Shown in pieces: positions 1 through 9,514 of a stretch of 64,000 nucleotides of DNA (position 1 is its first letter; each line of letters begins with the position of its first letter). The position numbers and the translations under genes were made by a program. Origin of the DNA: Myxococcales bacterium. Its GTDB lineage: Bacteria; Myxococcota; Myxococcia; Myxococcales; Myxococcaceae. The notes below the pieces were generated by a model. The model was given only the letters and a program-made list of their open reading frames with translations. It did no database searches and was not told where the DNA came from. The stretch is from contig JADLDB010000151.1 in the NCBI GenBank assembly GCA_020846875.1, positions 30,552-94,551 of the forward strand, read 5' to 3'.

Positions 1-23
1 CATGGTTCGGGTGTCTTCCTTTC
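1..23 (-). other. Possible start of a minus-strand gene leaving the window
   Basis: The window opens with an ATG read on the minus strand at 3-1. It is preceded on that strand by a purine-rich GAAAGGAAG (23-15), about 11 bases from the ATG. It lies 67 bases downstream of the methionine aminopeptidase stop, so a co-oriented gene probably starts exactly at the window edge. No coding sequence is visible, so this is only a start-site inference. Confidence 0.25.
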
Positions 24-70
24 GCGCGCCTGGGGGAAGGCCCAGGGCGCGGGCCGCGGGGGCGGCACGG

Positions 71-1071
<1,001 letters not shown>

Positions 1072-1075
<4 letters not shown>

Positions 1076-1527
1076 GGGGCGGTTGTAGCGAAGAAAGCGG
1101 TGCGGGTGCGATCGAGCACGTCGAGCATACGCGAACGGTTGATGCGGCCGTCGGTCGCCTCGCCCAGCGCGAGGAGCTGCTCGGCCATGAAGCGGGACAA
1201 GAATTGCAACATGGCCTTATCACTGGCCGCGAGGCCGGCCTGTTGCCAGCGCTGGTTGCGCCAGTAGTCGTCGAGCGCGTCGAGCTGCCGGGAGAGATCG
1301 AAGCCGGTGAGGCGGAAGGCCTCCCCGTACAGGCGGGCGTCGGGACGGAGCGGGTGCGCCTCGAGCAGCGCTTTCACCTTCTCGCCGGTGGCGTCGTCGA
1401 AGGACTCCACCGCCGGCGGCCAGGCGGCCAGGTCGGCGGCGAAGAGCTTCGCTAACTCCGCCACCAGGTGCTCGAGGATCGGGACGGGCCGCGTGCCCAG
1501 CACCAGGTCCCACTTCGACGGCTGCAT
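1072..1527 (-). CDS. Hypothetical cytoplasmic protein coupled to map
   Basis: This 151-residue soluble, mostly helical protein has no family that I recognise. No signal peptide, membrane segment or metal motif is visible. The C-terminal half has regularly spaced Leu and Arg (for example LSRFMAEQLLALGEATDGRINRSR). Its stop overlaps the map start by 4 bases, so the two are almost certainly co-translated. The ATG start at 1527 is followed by a plausible N-terminus (MQPSKWDLVLG). It is real by coupling and codon pattern, but its function is unknown. Confidence 0.7.
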
Positions 1528-1553
1528 GGGGCCGTCCTACCGCAAGTGGCGCG

Positions 1554-2354
1554 TCAGCGCAGGGGGATGAGGCGGCGCGCTCTCGGCTCGGCCGGCACGG
1601 GCAGGCCCAGGCCGGTGAAGAGCTCGCGGCGGATCAGGTGGTAGACGGTGCGGCTGGTGACGAACTCCCGGTGCGCCACGTCGGCCACCTCGATGTTGAG
1701 CAGGTTGGGCGCGTCGTGCGGGTTCTCCAGGATGCAGCTGGGGAAGGGGTTCACCCGGTCGCCCTTGGAGAAGATGGAGGTGAGGCGCGTGCTTCGCGGG
1801 AAGGCGCCCATCTTCAGCCGGCGGATGAAGGGCGACATGGGCGTCAACTGCCAGATGCTGCGCGAGACGAGCCCGTAGGCGGCGATGCCCAGGTACGCGG
1901 ACGGTGAGCCGTTGTGGGGGCTGGCCAGGGTGACCAGGTTGCGCACGCGGCGATCTCCGCCCAGCCGCTTCACGTAATAGGCGCCGATGAGGCCGCCCTT
2001 GGAGTGGCCGATGATCGACAGCGGGCCCATGGAGGGGTAGCGCTGGTACAGGCGCTCCACCTTGTCGCGCACGTACTCGGCCAGGGAGTCGATGGCGTTG
2101 GTGTTGAAGGCGTCGCGCCAGCCCCCCAGGTTGATGCTCCACGCGCAGAACTGATCGCGCCGCAGCCGGTGCTCGAGGATCTCGAAGGTGCGCCGGGTGG
2201 ACATGAAGCCGTACAGCAAGAGGACGGGCCGCGTGCAGTTGGTGAAGTCCGTGCGGCGGACCACCTTGTTCCCGTTGCGATCGAAGTCGAAGTAGCCGCG
2301 GATATAGCGCGCCGCGCGCCTCAGCTGCCTCCACCTGGTGCTCAGCGACAGCAT
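1554..2354 (-). CDS. Lipase-like alpha/beta hydrolase
   Basis: This is a 266-residue alpha/beta hydrolase. Its nucleophile elbow is GHSKGG (Ser in the G-x-S-x-G position), preceded by LLLYGFMSTRRT, which resembles the oxyanion-loop region of triacylglycerol lipases and PGAP1-like esterases. A later conserved ASPHNGS is typical of bacterial lipases of this kind. An Asp and a C-terminal His (DVAHREF) could complete the triad. No clear signal peptide is seen. The ATG at 2354 follows a GAGG-type ribosome site. An upstream in-frame ATG at 2441 would add 29 Arg/Pro-rich residues and lacks such a site. Substrate is unknown. Confidence 0.8.
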   Translation of the reverse strand: MLSLSTRWRQLRRAARYIRGYFDFDRNGNKVVRRTDFTNCTRPVLLLYGFMSTRRTFEILEHRLRRDQFCAWSINLGGWRDAFNTNAIDSLAEYVRDKVERLYQRYPSMGPLSIIGHSKGGLIGAYYVKRLGGDRRVRNLVTLASPHNGSPSAYLGIAAYGLVSRSIWQLTPMSPFIRRLKMGAFPRSTRLTSIFSKGDRVNPFPSCILENPHDAPNLLNIEVADVAHREFVTSRTVYHLIRRELFTGLGLPVPAEPRARRLIPLR

Positions 2355-2536
2355 CCCGCGCCTCGTTCCGGCCTCTGGCTTGATTGTAGCCACGCGCGCA
2401 GGCGCACGCGATTCATCGGTCCGCGGCGGAATGCAGCGCACATCGGGCGCGCGGGGCCCACCTCGTCACCTTGAGGAGACGGGCCGGAGGAACGGGGTTA
2501 CAACCGCGCGGATCCGTGGGGCACGGGAGAGCGCAC

Positions 2537-3496
2537 ATGAACTACCGGCGGCTGGGTCGAGCAGGGCTCAAGGTGAGCGAACTGTCCCTGGGCAGTTGGG
2601 TGACGTACGGCGCTCAGGTGGGGGACGACGCGGCGAAGGCCTGCATGGTGGCGGCGTACGAGGCGGGGGTGAACTTCTTCGACGGCGCCGAGGCCTACGC
2701 GAAGGGTGAAGCGGAGCGCGCGATGGGCCGGGTGCTGAAGCAGGTGGGGTGGCGGCGCGAGGGGCTGGTGCTGTCCTCGAAGATCTTCTGGGGCGGCGAC
2801 GGGCCCAACGACACCGGGCTGTCCCACAAGCGAGTGATCGAAGGGGTGCACGCGGCGCTGAAGCGCTGGCAGACGGACTACCTCGATCTCGTCTTCTGCC
2901 ACCGGCCGGATCCGAACACGCCCATCGAGGAGACGGTGCGGGCCTTCGACGTCCTGGTGAAGCAGGGGAAGGTCTTCTACTGGGGCACCAGCGAGTGGAG
3001 CGCGGACGAGGTGAAGGAGGCGTTCCGGTTGGCGAAGGAGCACCACCTCACGCCGCCCACCATGGAGCAGCCGCAGTACTCGCTGCTGGCCCGCGCGCGC
3101 TTCGAGGTGGAGTACGCGCCGCTGTGGAAGGAGTACGGCTACGGCTCCACCAGCTGGAGCCCGCTGGCGTCGGGGATCCTCACCGGCAAGTACGACTCTG
3201 GCGTGCCGAAGGACAGCCGCCTGGGGCTGCGGCAGTACGACTGGCTCAAGGACAAGCTGGTGACGAAGGAGAACCTGGAGAAGGTGAGGCGGCTGGAGCC
3301 CTTCGCGAAGGAGCTGGGCTGCAGCCGCGCGCAGCTGGCGCTGGCGTGGTGCCTCAAGAACCCGAACGTGTCGACGGTGATCACCGGGGCCACCCGCGCC
3401 GAGCAGGTGCACGAGAACATGAAGGCGCTCGACGTGGTGGCGAAGCTCTCGCCCGAGGTGATGCGGAAGCTCGACGCCCTCTTCCCGGTCGGCTGA
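2537..3496 (+). CDS. Aldo/keto reductase, potassium-channel beta-subunit-like
   Basis: This 319-residue NADPH-dependent oxidoreductase is a TIM barrel of the AKR superfamily. The N-terminus [19 protein letters not shown] is classic. The catalytic tetrad is visible as Asp and Tyr in [11 protein letters not shown], Lys in LSSKIFW and His in [26 protein letters not shown] is the usual cofactor-binding end. The overall match is to the Kv-beta/YghZ subgroup, which reduces aldehydes and methylglyoxal-type compounds. The ATG at 2537 is preceded by GGGAG; the 22 codons upstream that stay open are not convincing. It faces the hydrolase gene divergently across about 180 bases and converges tightly with the next gene (2-base gap). 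Confidence 0.92.
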   Translation: MNYRRLGRAGLKVSELSLGSWVTYGAQVGDDAAKACMVAAYEAGVNFFDGAEAYAKGEAERAMGRVLKQVGWRREGLVLSSKIFWGGDGPNDTGLSHKRVIEGVHAALKRWQTDYLDLVFCHRPDPNTPIEETVRAFDVLVKQGKVFYWGTSEWSADEVKEAFRLAKEHHLTPPTMEQPQYSLLARARFEVEYAPLWKEYGYGSTSWSPLASGILTGKYDSGVPKDSRLGLRQYDWLKDKLVTKENLEKVRRLEPFAKELGCSRAQLALAWCLKNPNVSTVITGATRAEQVHENMKALDVVAKLSPEVMRKLDALFPVG

Positions 3497-3498
3497 AG

Positions 3499-4635
3499 TC
3501 ACTGCACTTCGACGCAGGTCAAGCCGCTGGTGGGCGTGCAGTTCTGCCCGATGAGACACCCGCCCACGCCGTCGAAGTCCACGCAGCGGATGGTGCGGCA
3601 CTGCTCGTCCGTCACGCACTTGCGCCGGGTGATGGTGCACTCGCCGGCGCTGCACGACTCCAGCGGACAGTCCGAGTCCACCTGGCAGCTGCAGTAGCCG
3701 AAGGACGAGCCTTCGCGGATCCGGCACTGGCCGGCGCAGAAGCCGTTGGGGCTGCCGGGGGCCTTGAGGCACGTCCCTCCGCGCTTGCACTCCTCGTCGG
3801 TGGCGCAGGGGAGCCCGGGGTCGCCCGGACACGGCTGCGTGGCGCTGCACTGCCAGCGGGTGAACACGACGCGAATGTCCCGGCAGCCGTAGCCGCGCGG
3901 GCACTGCTGGCCTTCGCTGCAGTCCGCCCCGCAGTAGGTGGACGCCGTGCGCGTGTCGATGATGCAGAAGTTCGCGCCCGTCCCGCAGGTGTCGATGCCG
4001 CCGCCCGACGTGCAGCGCGCGCAGTAGGGCCGCACGTCGATGTCGAAGTCCGAGTAGCACTGGGCGCGCGTCACCCCCGCATCCGCGGGCGCCCCGCATT
4101 GCTCCCCGAAGCGGCAGAAGCTCTCGTCGGCGCAGAACTGGGGATCGCAGACGCCTACCTCGCAGCGCGCCAGCTCCTCCGGCGTCGTCCCCGTGCAGGC
4201 GCAGGCCACCTCGCCGCACCGGCAGGAGGTGCCCGGGCAGTCGCCGTTCCTCCGGCACCCGGTGAGGCACTGGCTGCGCGAGGTGTCACACACTTCGCCC
4301 AGCGCGCACTGGAGATCGCTGGTGCACCGCCCCCGCGCCAGGCACTGCCCGCTGGTGGTGTCGCAGAAGAGGGAAGGATCGAGGCAGTCCAGGTTCTTCT
4401 CGCAGCCGCTCCGGTCCTGGCAGAAGCCGGCCGTGTTGCAGAACTGCGCGCCCGGGCACGCCTCGTCGGTGCGGCAATAGCACACGCCCGTCTGCGCCTC
4501 GCAGCGGTACGCCGAGGCGGGATCGCCGCAGTCCCGGTCCTCCAGGCACCCCTTCGTCGTCAGCTGGTTCGTCTTGCAGCCGCCGACCAGGGCCAGGGCG
4601 CCCAGGAGGAGCACCGCACCTGCACGCAGTCTCAT
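3499..4635 (-). CDS. Cysteine-rich outer-envelope lipoprotein
   Basis: This 378-residue protein has a signal peptide ending in a lipobox (LVGGC, Cys20), so it is predicted to be lipidated. The mature part is packed with Cys in recurring units of the form C-x-x-D-x-D/E-C-x(5-9)-C-x-x-x-x-G-x-C, about ten in tandem. These resemble the Dickkopf/EGF-like cysteine modules common in secreted myxobacterial proteins, and many disulfides are expected. There is no catalytic motif, so a surface adhesion or binding role is inference only. The ATG start overlaps the stop of the upstream lipoprotein gene as ATGA (4632-4635), so the two are coupled. Confidence 0.8.
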   Translation of the reverse strand: MRLRAGAVLLLGALALVGGCKTNQLTTKGCLEDRDCGDPASAYRCEAQTGVCYCRTDEACPGAQFCNTAGFCQDRSGCEKNLDCLDPSLFCDTTSGQCLARGRCTSDLQCALGEVCDTSRSQCLTGCRRNGDCPGTSCRCGEVACACTGTTPEELARCEVGVCDPQFCADESFCRFGEQCGAPADAGVTRAQCYSDFDIDVRPYCARCTSGGGIDTCGTGANFCIIDTRTASTYCGADCSEGQQCPRGYGCRDIRVVFTRWQCSATQPCPGDPGLPCATDEECKRGGTCLKAPGSPNGFCAGQCRIREGSSFGYCSCQVDSDCPLESCSAGECTITRRKCVTDEQCRTIRCVDFDGVGGCLIGQNCTPTSGLTCVEVQ

Positions 4636-5150
4636 GGAGTCCCGGCGTCACCCGCGGGGGCCGGCGCTCCCCCCGCGTCCTGTCCCAGCAGCCCACCCAC
4701 CTCGGCGGGTGTGTCTTCCTCGGGCAGGAAGTCCAGCGTCTCGATCGCCGCGTTGCCGGGCAGGCGCATGTTCATCACCTTCAGCACCTGCCGGTTGTCG
4801 GCCTCCATCAACTGCTGGGAGACGGAGCCCGCGTTGACCGGCTGGCTGGTGAAGATGAGGTGGACCTTCACCGGCCCCTCGTCCAGCGGCACCTTGAAGG
4901 GGTGCTTGCCGATCGGCCGGCCCGTCGGGCACTCGTAGGACACGTTGAGGCGCGACATCGTCAGCTGTCGGGTCAGCCCCGCCATGTTGACGGTGTAGGC
5001 GAGGCAGTACGGCAACTGCCCCTCGGCGGGGATCAGCCGGAACGTGGTGCCCCCGGTGCGCTCGAGGGTGACCCGCTGCTGTGGCGCGGGCTTCTCGGGG
5101 CACCCCAGGGTCACCAGCGCGAGGACGGCGGAGAGGACCGTGCGCGTCAT
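4632..5150 (-). CDS. Small predicted lipoprotein
   Basis: This 172-residue protein of unknown function begins MTRTVLSAVLALVTLGCPEK, a short signal peptide with a lipobox Cys at residue 17. The body looks like a beta-sandwich and ends in an acidic Ala/Gly/Pro tail. I chose the ATG at 5150 because it puts the lipobox at the usual distance; an ATG ten codons upstream (5180) would give an unusually long n-region. It is translationally coupled to the Cys-rich lipoprotein downstream (ATGA overlap), so the two may act as a pair at the envelope. Confidence 0.7.
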   Translation of the reverse strand: MTRTVLSAVLALVTLGCPEKPAPQQRVTLERTGGTTFRLIPAEGQLPYCLAYTVNMAGLTRQLTMSRLNVSYECPTGRPIGKHPFKVPLDEGPVKVHLIFTSQPVNAGSVSQQLMEADNRQVLKVMNMRLPGNAAIETLDFLPEEDTPAEVGGLLGQDAGGAPAPAGDAGTP

Positions 5151-5190
5151 CAAGGCCACCTTCACACAGGCCGATTTCACAGGGAAGCGC

Positions 5191-7014
5191 TCATCGCTGC
5201 CGCCGGTAGATCACCACCTGGGGGGTCTCGTCCAGGTACAGCCCGTACACCGGCCGGGTGGTGCCGAAGGCCTGCCAGGTCATGAACTCGTGCTCCCGGA
5301 ATTCCTGGTGGTACTGGTAGGCGACGAGGTCTGCTTCGGGGGGCGAGCCGACGATCACCAGGTCCGTTCGCAGCATGCCGTTGCGCTGGTAGTCCCGCAC
5401 CTGCCCGCCGTGGTTCTCGTGCAGGTACACCCGCTCGCCCGGCCGCGCGTTGGCGTTCAGCCACGGAAGCACGCCCGTGAGGTTGTTGGCCCAGAACTGG
5501 CGCTGCATGCCCAGGCTGGCCGCGCCGGGCACGCCGCCCGCCAGCTCGGAGTAGGCGCTGGTGCCGAACTCGTAGAGCCGCACGGTGGCGAGGAGGGCGG
5601 GCAGGGCGCAGGCCACCGCCAGGGCCCCGAAGACGCGCCGCTCGCTGGCGCCTTTCCAGCGGGGCTTGAGCCACTCGGTGAGGCCCCACGCGCCGCGGGC
5701 CAGCGCGCCCCCCGCCAGCACCGCCAGGAAGGGCATGGACGGGAACCAGTGCTTCACCCCGCCGAAGTGCGGCACCTGGGGCTGGCTGATGATCGCGATG
5801 GACGTCACCGCGTTCGCCAGCACCAGCAGCTCCAGCAGCGTCACCTTCCGCTGCCAGACGCGCCAGCACACCCACGCGAAGCCCGTGGTCATCGGCACGA
5901 AGAGGGAGGTGGGCACGGTGAGCGCCGTCTTCACCACCACGTAGCTCAAGGGGAAGGGCGGGGCCCGGAGCAGCTCGCCCAGGTAGAACCAGGCGTAGTG
6001 GTTGTGGGTGAGGTGGAAGTTCAAATACCAGGCGGTGCGCTCGACCGGGTGGTGCCACAGGTACGGCCAGTGCAGGTAGAAGATCACCGGCCCCAGCACC
6101 GCCATCGCCACCAGCGGGGCCACCGCGCGGAAGGTGCCTTCGTGCGCTTTCGCGAGCCGCCAGCTCAGCACGCCCCCGGCCACGCACGCCGCCACGAAGA
6201 CGGCCAGGTGGGGACTGAGCACCGAGAAGCCGGCCAGCATCCGCTGCGGCCCCAGCGCCACCGCCATCACCGCGTACAGCACCGCGGCGAAGACGAAGGC
6301 GCCGTTGATCCAGAGGAACAGCTCTCGCGCCTTCGGGCTGTCCTTCGACGCGCGCCAGCCCAGCACCAGGGAGAAGGGCGTCAGCACCACCGGCAGGAAG
6401 AAGCCGTTGTGCTTGGTGCCCAGCGCCAGGCCGAAGGCGATCCCGGTGTAGATCCACCAGCGCTTCTCCGTCAGCGCGCGGAAGAAGGCGTACACCACCA
6501 GCGTCCACATCGCGGCGATCGGCACGTCGAAGCAGGACAGGTGGGCGTTGAAGAACTGCCGGGGCACGAGGAAGAAGGACACCGCCGCGAAGAGGGCCGC
6601 CGGCCGGCCGAAGAGGCGGCGGGTGAGCGCGTAGATCAGCGGGAGGATCAACGCCGCGAAGGCGAAGGCGGGCACCCGGAAGGCCGCGGCGGGGCGCAAG
6701 AGCCCCAGCTTCTCGTGCAGCACCACGTAGGAGATCCCGAACAGGTTCTTCATGAGCGCCGGGTGCTCGTGGTTGAAGTCGAAGGCGCGGGCGATCGCCT
6801 CGTCGGTGAAGGCCTGGGACGGGGACGACAGGAGCAGCTGGAACCAGCGGGCGTGGCTCTCGGCGGCGTGGAAGTAGACGGACTCGTCGCGCACGAAGCC
6901 CACCGGCTGCTCGGTGAGGAGCAGCGCGACGAAGCCCGCCGCGAAGAGGGCCCAGCCGATCCGGCGATCGAGGCGGCGCTCTTTGGCCTCAAAGGTGAGG
7001 GGGGGCTTCGTCAC
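5191..7014 (-). CDS. GT-C family membrane glycosyltransferase (ArnT/PMT-like)
   Basis: This 607-residue inner-membrane enzyme has roughly ten or more hydrophobic helices. The first periplasmic loop carries RDES (the acidic motif of GT-C transferases) followed by FDFNHEHPALMKNLFG, the pattern of the dolichyl/polyprenyl-phosphate-mannose transferase and ArnT (GT39/GT83) group. It should move a sugar from a polyprenyl-phosphate donor to a protein, lipid or glycan; the acceptor cannot be told. The C-terminal soluble part (VYLHENHGGQVRDYQRNG) may sit in the periplasm. The GTG start at 7014 overlaps the upstream stop as GTGA, so it is co-translated with the 308-residue protein. Family is sure, substrate is not. 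Confidence 0.88.
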   Translation of the reverse strand: MTKPPLTFEAKERRLDRRIGWALFAAGFVALLLTEQPVGFVRDESVYFHAAESHARWFQLLLSSPSQAFTDEAIARAFDFNHEHPALMKNLFGISYVVLHEKLGLLRPAAAFRVPAFAFAALILPLIYALTRRLFGRPAALFAAVSFFLVPRQFFNAHLSCFDVPIAAMWTLVVYAFFRALTEKRWWIYTGIAFGLALGTKHNGFFLPVVLTPFSLVLGWRASKDSPKARELFLWINGAFVFAAVLYAVMAVALGPQRMLAGFSVLSPHLAVFVAACVAGGVLSWRLAKAHEGTFRAVAPLVAMAVLGPVIFYLHWPYLWHHPVERTAWYLNFHLTHNHYAWFYLGELLRAPPFPLSYVVVKTALTVPTSLFVPMTTGFAWVCWRVWQRKVTLLELLVLANAVTSIAIISQPQVPHFGGVKHWFPSMPFLAVLAGGALARGAWGLTEWLKPRWKGASERRVFGALAVACALPALLATVRLYEFGTSAYSELAGGVPGAASLGMQRQFWANNLTGVLPWLNANARPGERVYLHENHGGQVRDYQRNGMLRTDLVIVGSPPEADLVAYQYHQEFREHEFMTWQAFGTTRPVYGLYLDETPQVVIYRRQR

Positions 7015-7937
7015 GGGGCCCTCCCGTAGCCGTACACCTCGAGGCACAGCTCGCGCGCGTTGGGGTTGGGCGCCTGCACCCACGCCCGCACCGTCGCACC
7101 GTCCGGCACGCCCTGCTGCTGCACCGTCCACCGCGCCTCCACCCCCGCCGGGACGGAGAGCGGCGCCACCTTGCCGTTGACTTCCAGGCCCACCTCGCTG
7201 CCCGTCACGCCCTGGACCCAGGAGGCGCGCTCCCAGGTGTAGCCAGTGTGCAGCACCACCTCCTCGGCGGCGGGCACCGGCGGCAACTCCACCACCAGCT
7301 TCGTGGGCCCTCCCGGAGGATCGAAGCGCAGGCACGGCCTGGGCTCGAAGTGCACGTCGTGCCACTCGGCGGCCACCACCTTGCCGTTGGGGCAGCGGTG
7401 CCCGTTCCCGGTCCACGGACAGCTCTGGCGCGCGCCGTCGGGGCCCTCCAGGTACACGGAGAGCTGCGGGAGGAGCGCCTTCGCGGAGAAGATGAGGGGC
7501 CGGAACCTCCCGTTGGTGAAGAGGGTGAGGCGCAGGTTGCCGAAGTCGCGGGCCTCGCCCACCTTCGTCCGGGACGGGAGGAACTTCTTGTCGAAGCCGC
7601 CCTCGTCGGCACGCGGGAGGTGGGGCTCGCTGAGGACCCAGATGCGCGGGTGCGGGGTGAGATCCTCCCCGTCGCTGTGGAGGTGGCCCACCACGGGCAG
7701 GCCTTCGGGCACGTAGATGCGGGCGCGCTCGGTCCACCAGGGGTGCAGCAGCACCACGTCACCGGGCCGGGCCTCCTTCGCCAGCACCTGCGCGACGGCC
7801 TGGTAGTCGGCTTCCGCGACGTGGGTGGACGGCAGCCAGAGCTGGAAGCCCAGGGCCCAGAGGGCGACGGCGAGGACGAGGGCGCCCTCCACCAGGGGCC
7901 ACCGGCCTTCCGGGGTGTGGGCGGCGCCGTCGCTCAC
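7011..7937 (-). CDS. Membrane-anchored periplasmic protein of unknown function
   Basis: This 308-residue protein has one N-terminal hydrophobic helix (LVEGALVLAVALWALGFQLW) and a long exported domain. The first exported part (QAVAQVLAKEARPGDVVLLHPWW) resembles the soluble domain that follows the membrane part of some GT-C glycosyltransferases. The second looks like a beta-sandwich with Cys at SCPWTGNGHRCPNG and near the end (RELCLEVYG). The GTG start at 7937 overlaps the carG stop (GTGA), and its own stop overlaps the glycosyltransferase start (GTGA). I infer an accessory role in the same glycosylation step. An upstream ATG at 8024 would run inside carG and is unlikely. Confidence 0.75.
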   Translation of the reverse strand: MSDGAAHTPEGRWPLVEGALVLAVALWALGFQLWLPSTHVAEADYQAVAQVLAKEARPGDVVLLHPWWTERARIYVPEGLPVVGHLHSDGEDLTPHPRIWVLSEPHLPRADEGGFDKKFLPSRTKVGEARDFGNLRLTLFTNGRFRPLIFSAKALLPQLSVYLEGPDGARQSCPWTGNGHRCPNGKVVAAEWHDVHFEPRPCLRFDPPGGPTKLVVELPPVPAAEEVVLHTGYTWERASWVQGVTGSEVGLEVNGKVAPLSVPAGVEARWTVQQQGVPDGATVRAWVQAPNPNARELCLEVYGYGRAP

Positions 7938-8446
7938 GACTTCATGCTGCGGATCTTCGCTTCGGTCTGCTCGCGGCAGAAGGTGCAGAAGCTGGCGTCG
8001 CCCAGCGGGTACGACGGGGTCCACTGCGGGTACATCGCGCAGCGGGGATCGAGGCAGTGGTGCAGGCCGTAGGCGTGGCCGACCTCCTGCATCGCGTGGC
8101 GGGCCAGCAGGCGCACGTTCTCCGCCACGTTCTTGATGTGGGCAGCGGTCACCACCACGCGCTGGCCGTCGTAGCGGGCGAGGCCGGTGGTGGGGGCTTC
8201 TCCCGAAGGCAGCTTGCGCGGGGCCAGCTTGCGGGTGGTGAGGAAGAGCACCTTGTCGTCGGAGAAGGCGTGCACCTGGGGCAGGGTGTCGAGCAGCTTG
8301 TTGGCGTCGTACGGCTCCTGCTGGCCGTGCGGGACGGTGACGGGCCCGGCGTGCTCCGCGCCCACGCCGAACGTCTGGTACAGGACGCGCGAGAGCTCCT
8401 TGAGCACCGGCGCGTCGAACTCGTCGAGGGTGACGATGCGGATCAT
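7934..8446 (-). CDS. carG: CarG-like zinc-binding transcriptional co-factor (archaemetzincin fold)
   Basis: This 170-residue protein lies 18 bases after carD. Its signature is an archaemetzincin zinc site with the first His replaced: Q120-E-x-x-H124-x-x-G-x-x-H130-C131-x4-C136-A-M, then C154-x-x-C157. In the peptidase family Q120 would be His. From memory, Myxococcus CarG (about the same size) has the same QExxH variant, lacks protease activity and works by binding CarD in light-induced carotenogenesis and fruiting-body development. The motif, the size and the carD neighbour together make CarG the best call. The alternative is an archaemetzincin of unknown activity. It is coupled by GTGA to the downstream membrane protein. 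Confidence 0.88.
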   Translation of the reverse strand: MIRIVTLDEFDAPVLKELSRVLYQTFGVGAEHAGPVTVPHGQQEPYDANKLLDTLPQVHAFSDDKVLFLTTRKLAPRKLPSGEAPTTGLARYDGQRVVVTAAHIKNVAENVRLLARHAMQEVGHAYGLHHCLDPRCAMYPQWTPSYPLGDASFCTFCREQTEAKIRSMKS

Positions 8447-8464
8447 CTGGAGAGTCCTTCCGGG

Positions 8465-9436
8465 CTACTTCTTGCCCTTCGCCTTGCCCTTCGCGGGTGG
8501 GTGAGCGGCCTCGGGTGGCTTCGGCTTGGGCGGGCGGCCGCGCTTCTTCGGCGGTGGTGGTACGGCGGGCTCCGGGGGCTTCGGCTTGGGCGGACGGCCG
8601 CGCTTCTTCGGCAGCGGCAGCGCGGGCAGGGCGACGGCGAGCGGCTCCGTCACCTCGACGTCGGACACCACCGACTTCTTCCCCTTCGGGGCCTTCGCCT
8701 CGGCCTTCGGAGCCTTCGCCTCCTTGCCCTTCGCGGCCTTCGCTGGCTTCTTCGTCCCGTCGCCTTCTTCGCCGTCCTCGCCCGCTTCCCCGCTGGCCTC
8801 GCTGCCTTCGCCGCCCTCGCCGGCTTCGGCCTCGGACTCGCTGGACTCGCCGTCGAGGCCCAGGAGATCTTCGCCCAGCCCCAGCTCGTCGTCCTCGCCC
8901 AGGCCCTGGAACTCCTCGATGGAGCGCTTGGGGCGCTCCTTGCCGGGCGGGAAGAGGAGGACGTCCAGCGAGTCTTCGGCGTCGGCCGCGGTGATGCCCA
9001 GGGCGGCGGCCAGCTCCTCCACGAAGAGGTGCCGCGCGTCGTTGTACTGGCCGCGCTCCTTGGGGGGCAGGGGCCGCAATTCGGACAGCACCTGCAGGCC
9101 CTTGACCACCTCGGCCAGGCCCACCAGGCCGCCTTCGGACAGGCGCGCGGTGTTGTCGCGGGCGCGCTTCTTCCAGTCCAGCGAGGCGCGCTCGCTGTCA
9201 GACTTGAGGAACTCGAACACCTTCTTCACGTCGTCGCCGGTGGAGACGCGGCGCACGCCGTTCCTCGCCAGCTTCTCCTTGGGCACCTTCACCTTGGCGC
9301 CCGTCTCCGCGAAGACGAGGCTGACGAAGGTGAGGCGCTGGCCGGCGATCTCCTCGGTCTTGATGTCGGTGACCGTGCAGAGCCCCTGGTTCGGGTACAC
9401 CACGCGATCGCCGATGGCGAGCGACAGGTCGGTCAT
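8465..9436 (-). CDS. carD: CarD, HMGA-like transcription factor with CdnL-type N-domain
   Basis: This is a 323-residue protein. Residues 1 to about 165 form a CarD/CdnL domain (MTDLSLAIGDRVVYPNQG at the start; WKKRARDN in the helical part) that contacts RNA polymerase beta. Residues about 165-230 are strongly acidic. The C-terminus is Lys/Pro-rich with two AT-hooks (RGRPPK at 279-284 and 299-304), binding the AT-rich minor groove like vertebrate HMGA. The known Myxococcus CarD has the same three-part plan and acts with CarG and ECF sigma factors in carotenoid synthesis and development. My recollection is that it carries more AT-hooks than the two seen here. The start is the ATG at 9436, 18 bases below an intrinsic terminator. 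Confidence 0.95.
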   Translation of the reverse strand: MTDLSLAIGDRVVYPNQGLCTVTDIKTEEIAGQRLTFVSLVFAETGAKVKVPKEKLARNGVRRVSTGDDVKKVFEFLKSDSERASLDWKKRARDNTARLSEGGLVGLAEVVKGLQVLSELRPLPPKERGQYNDARHLFVEELAAALGITAADAEDSLDVLLFPPGKERPKRSIEEFQGLGEDDELGLGEDLLGLDGESSESEAEAGEGGEGSEASGEAGEDGEEGDGTKKPAKAAKGKEAKAPKAEAKAPKGKKSVVSDVEVTEPLAVALPALPLPKKRGRPPKPKPPEPAVPPPPKKRGRPPKPKPPEAAHPPAKGKAKGKK

Positions 9437-9454
9437 TCAGCCCTCGAAAACGAG

Positions 9455-9483
9455 AAAAGCCCTGCGCTTGCGTAGCACAGGGC
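9455..9483 (-). terminator. Rho-independent terminator before carD
   Basis: On the minus strand a stem GCCCTG(TGC) pairs with (GCG)CAGGGC across a short loop (9483-9459) and is followed at once by TTTT. It lies between the stop of the 54-residue secreted protein (9515) and the carD start (9436). It should end the small gene's transcript, so carD needs either read-through or a promoter overlapping this hairpin. Confidence 0.7.
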
Positions 9484-9514
9484 CTTCGCATTGGAAGGGA
9501 GGAGTGGGGCCGCG

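Noticed and set aside
24..51. GC-rich hairpin after methionine aminopeptidase
   Set aside because: The stem is good but no T-run follows on either strand, so I do not call it a terminator.
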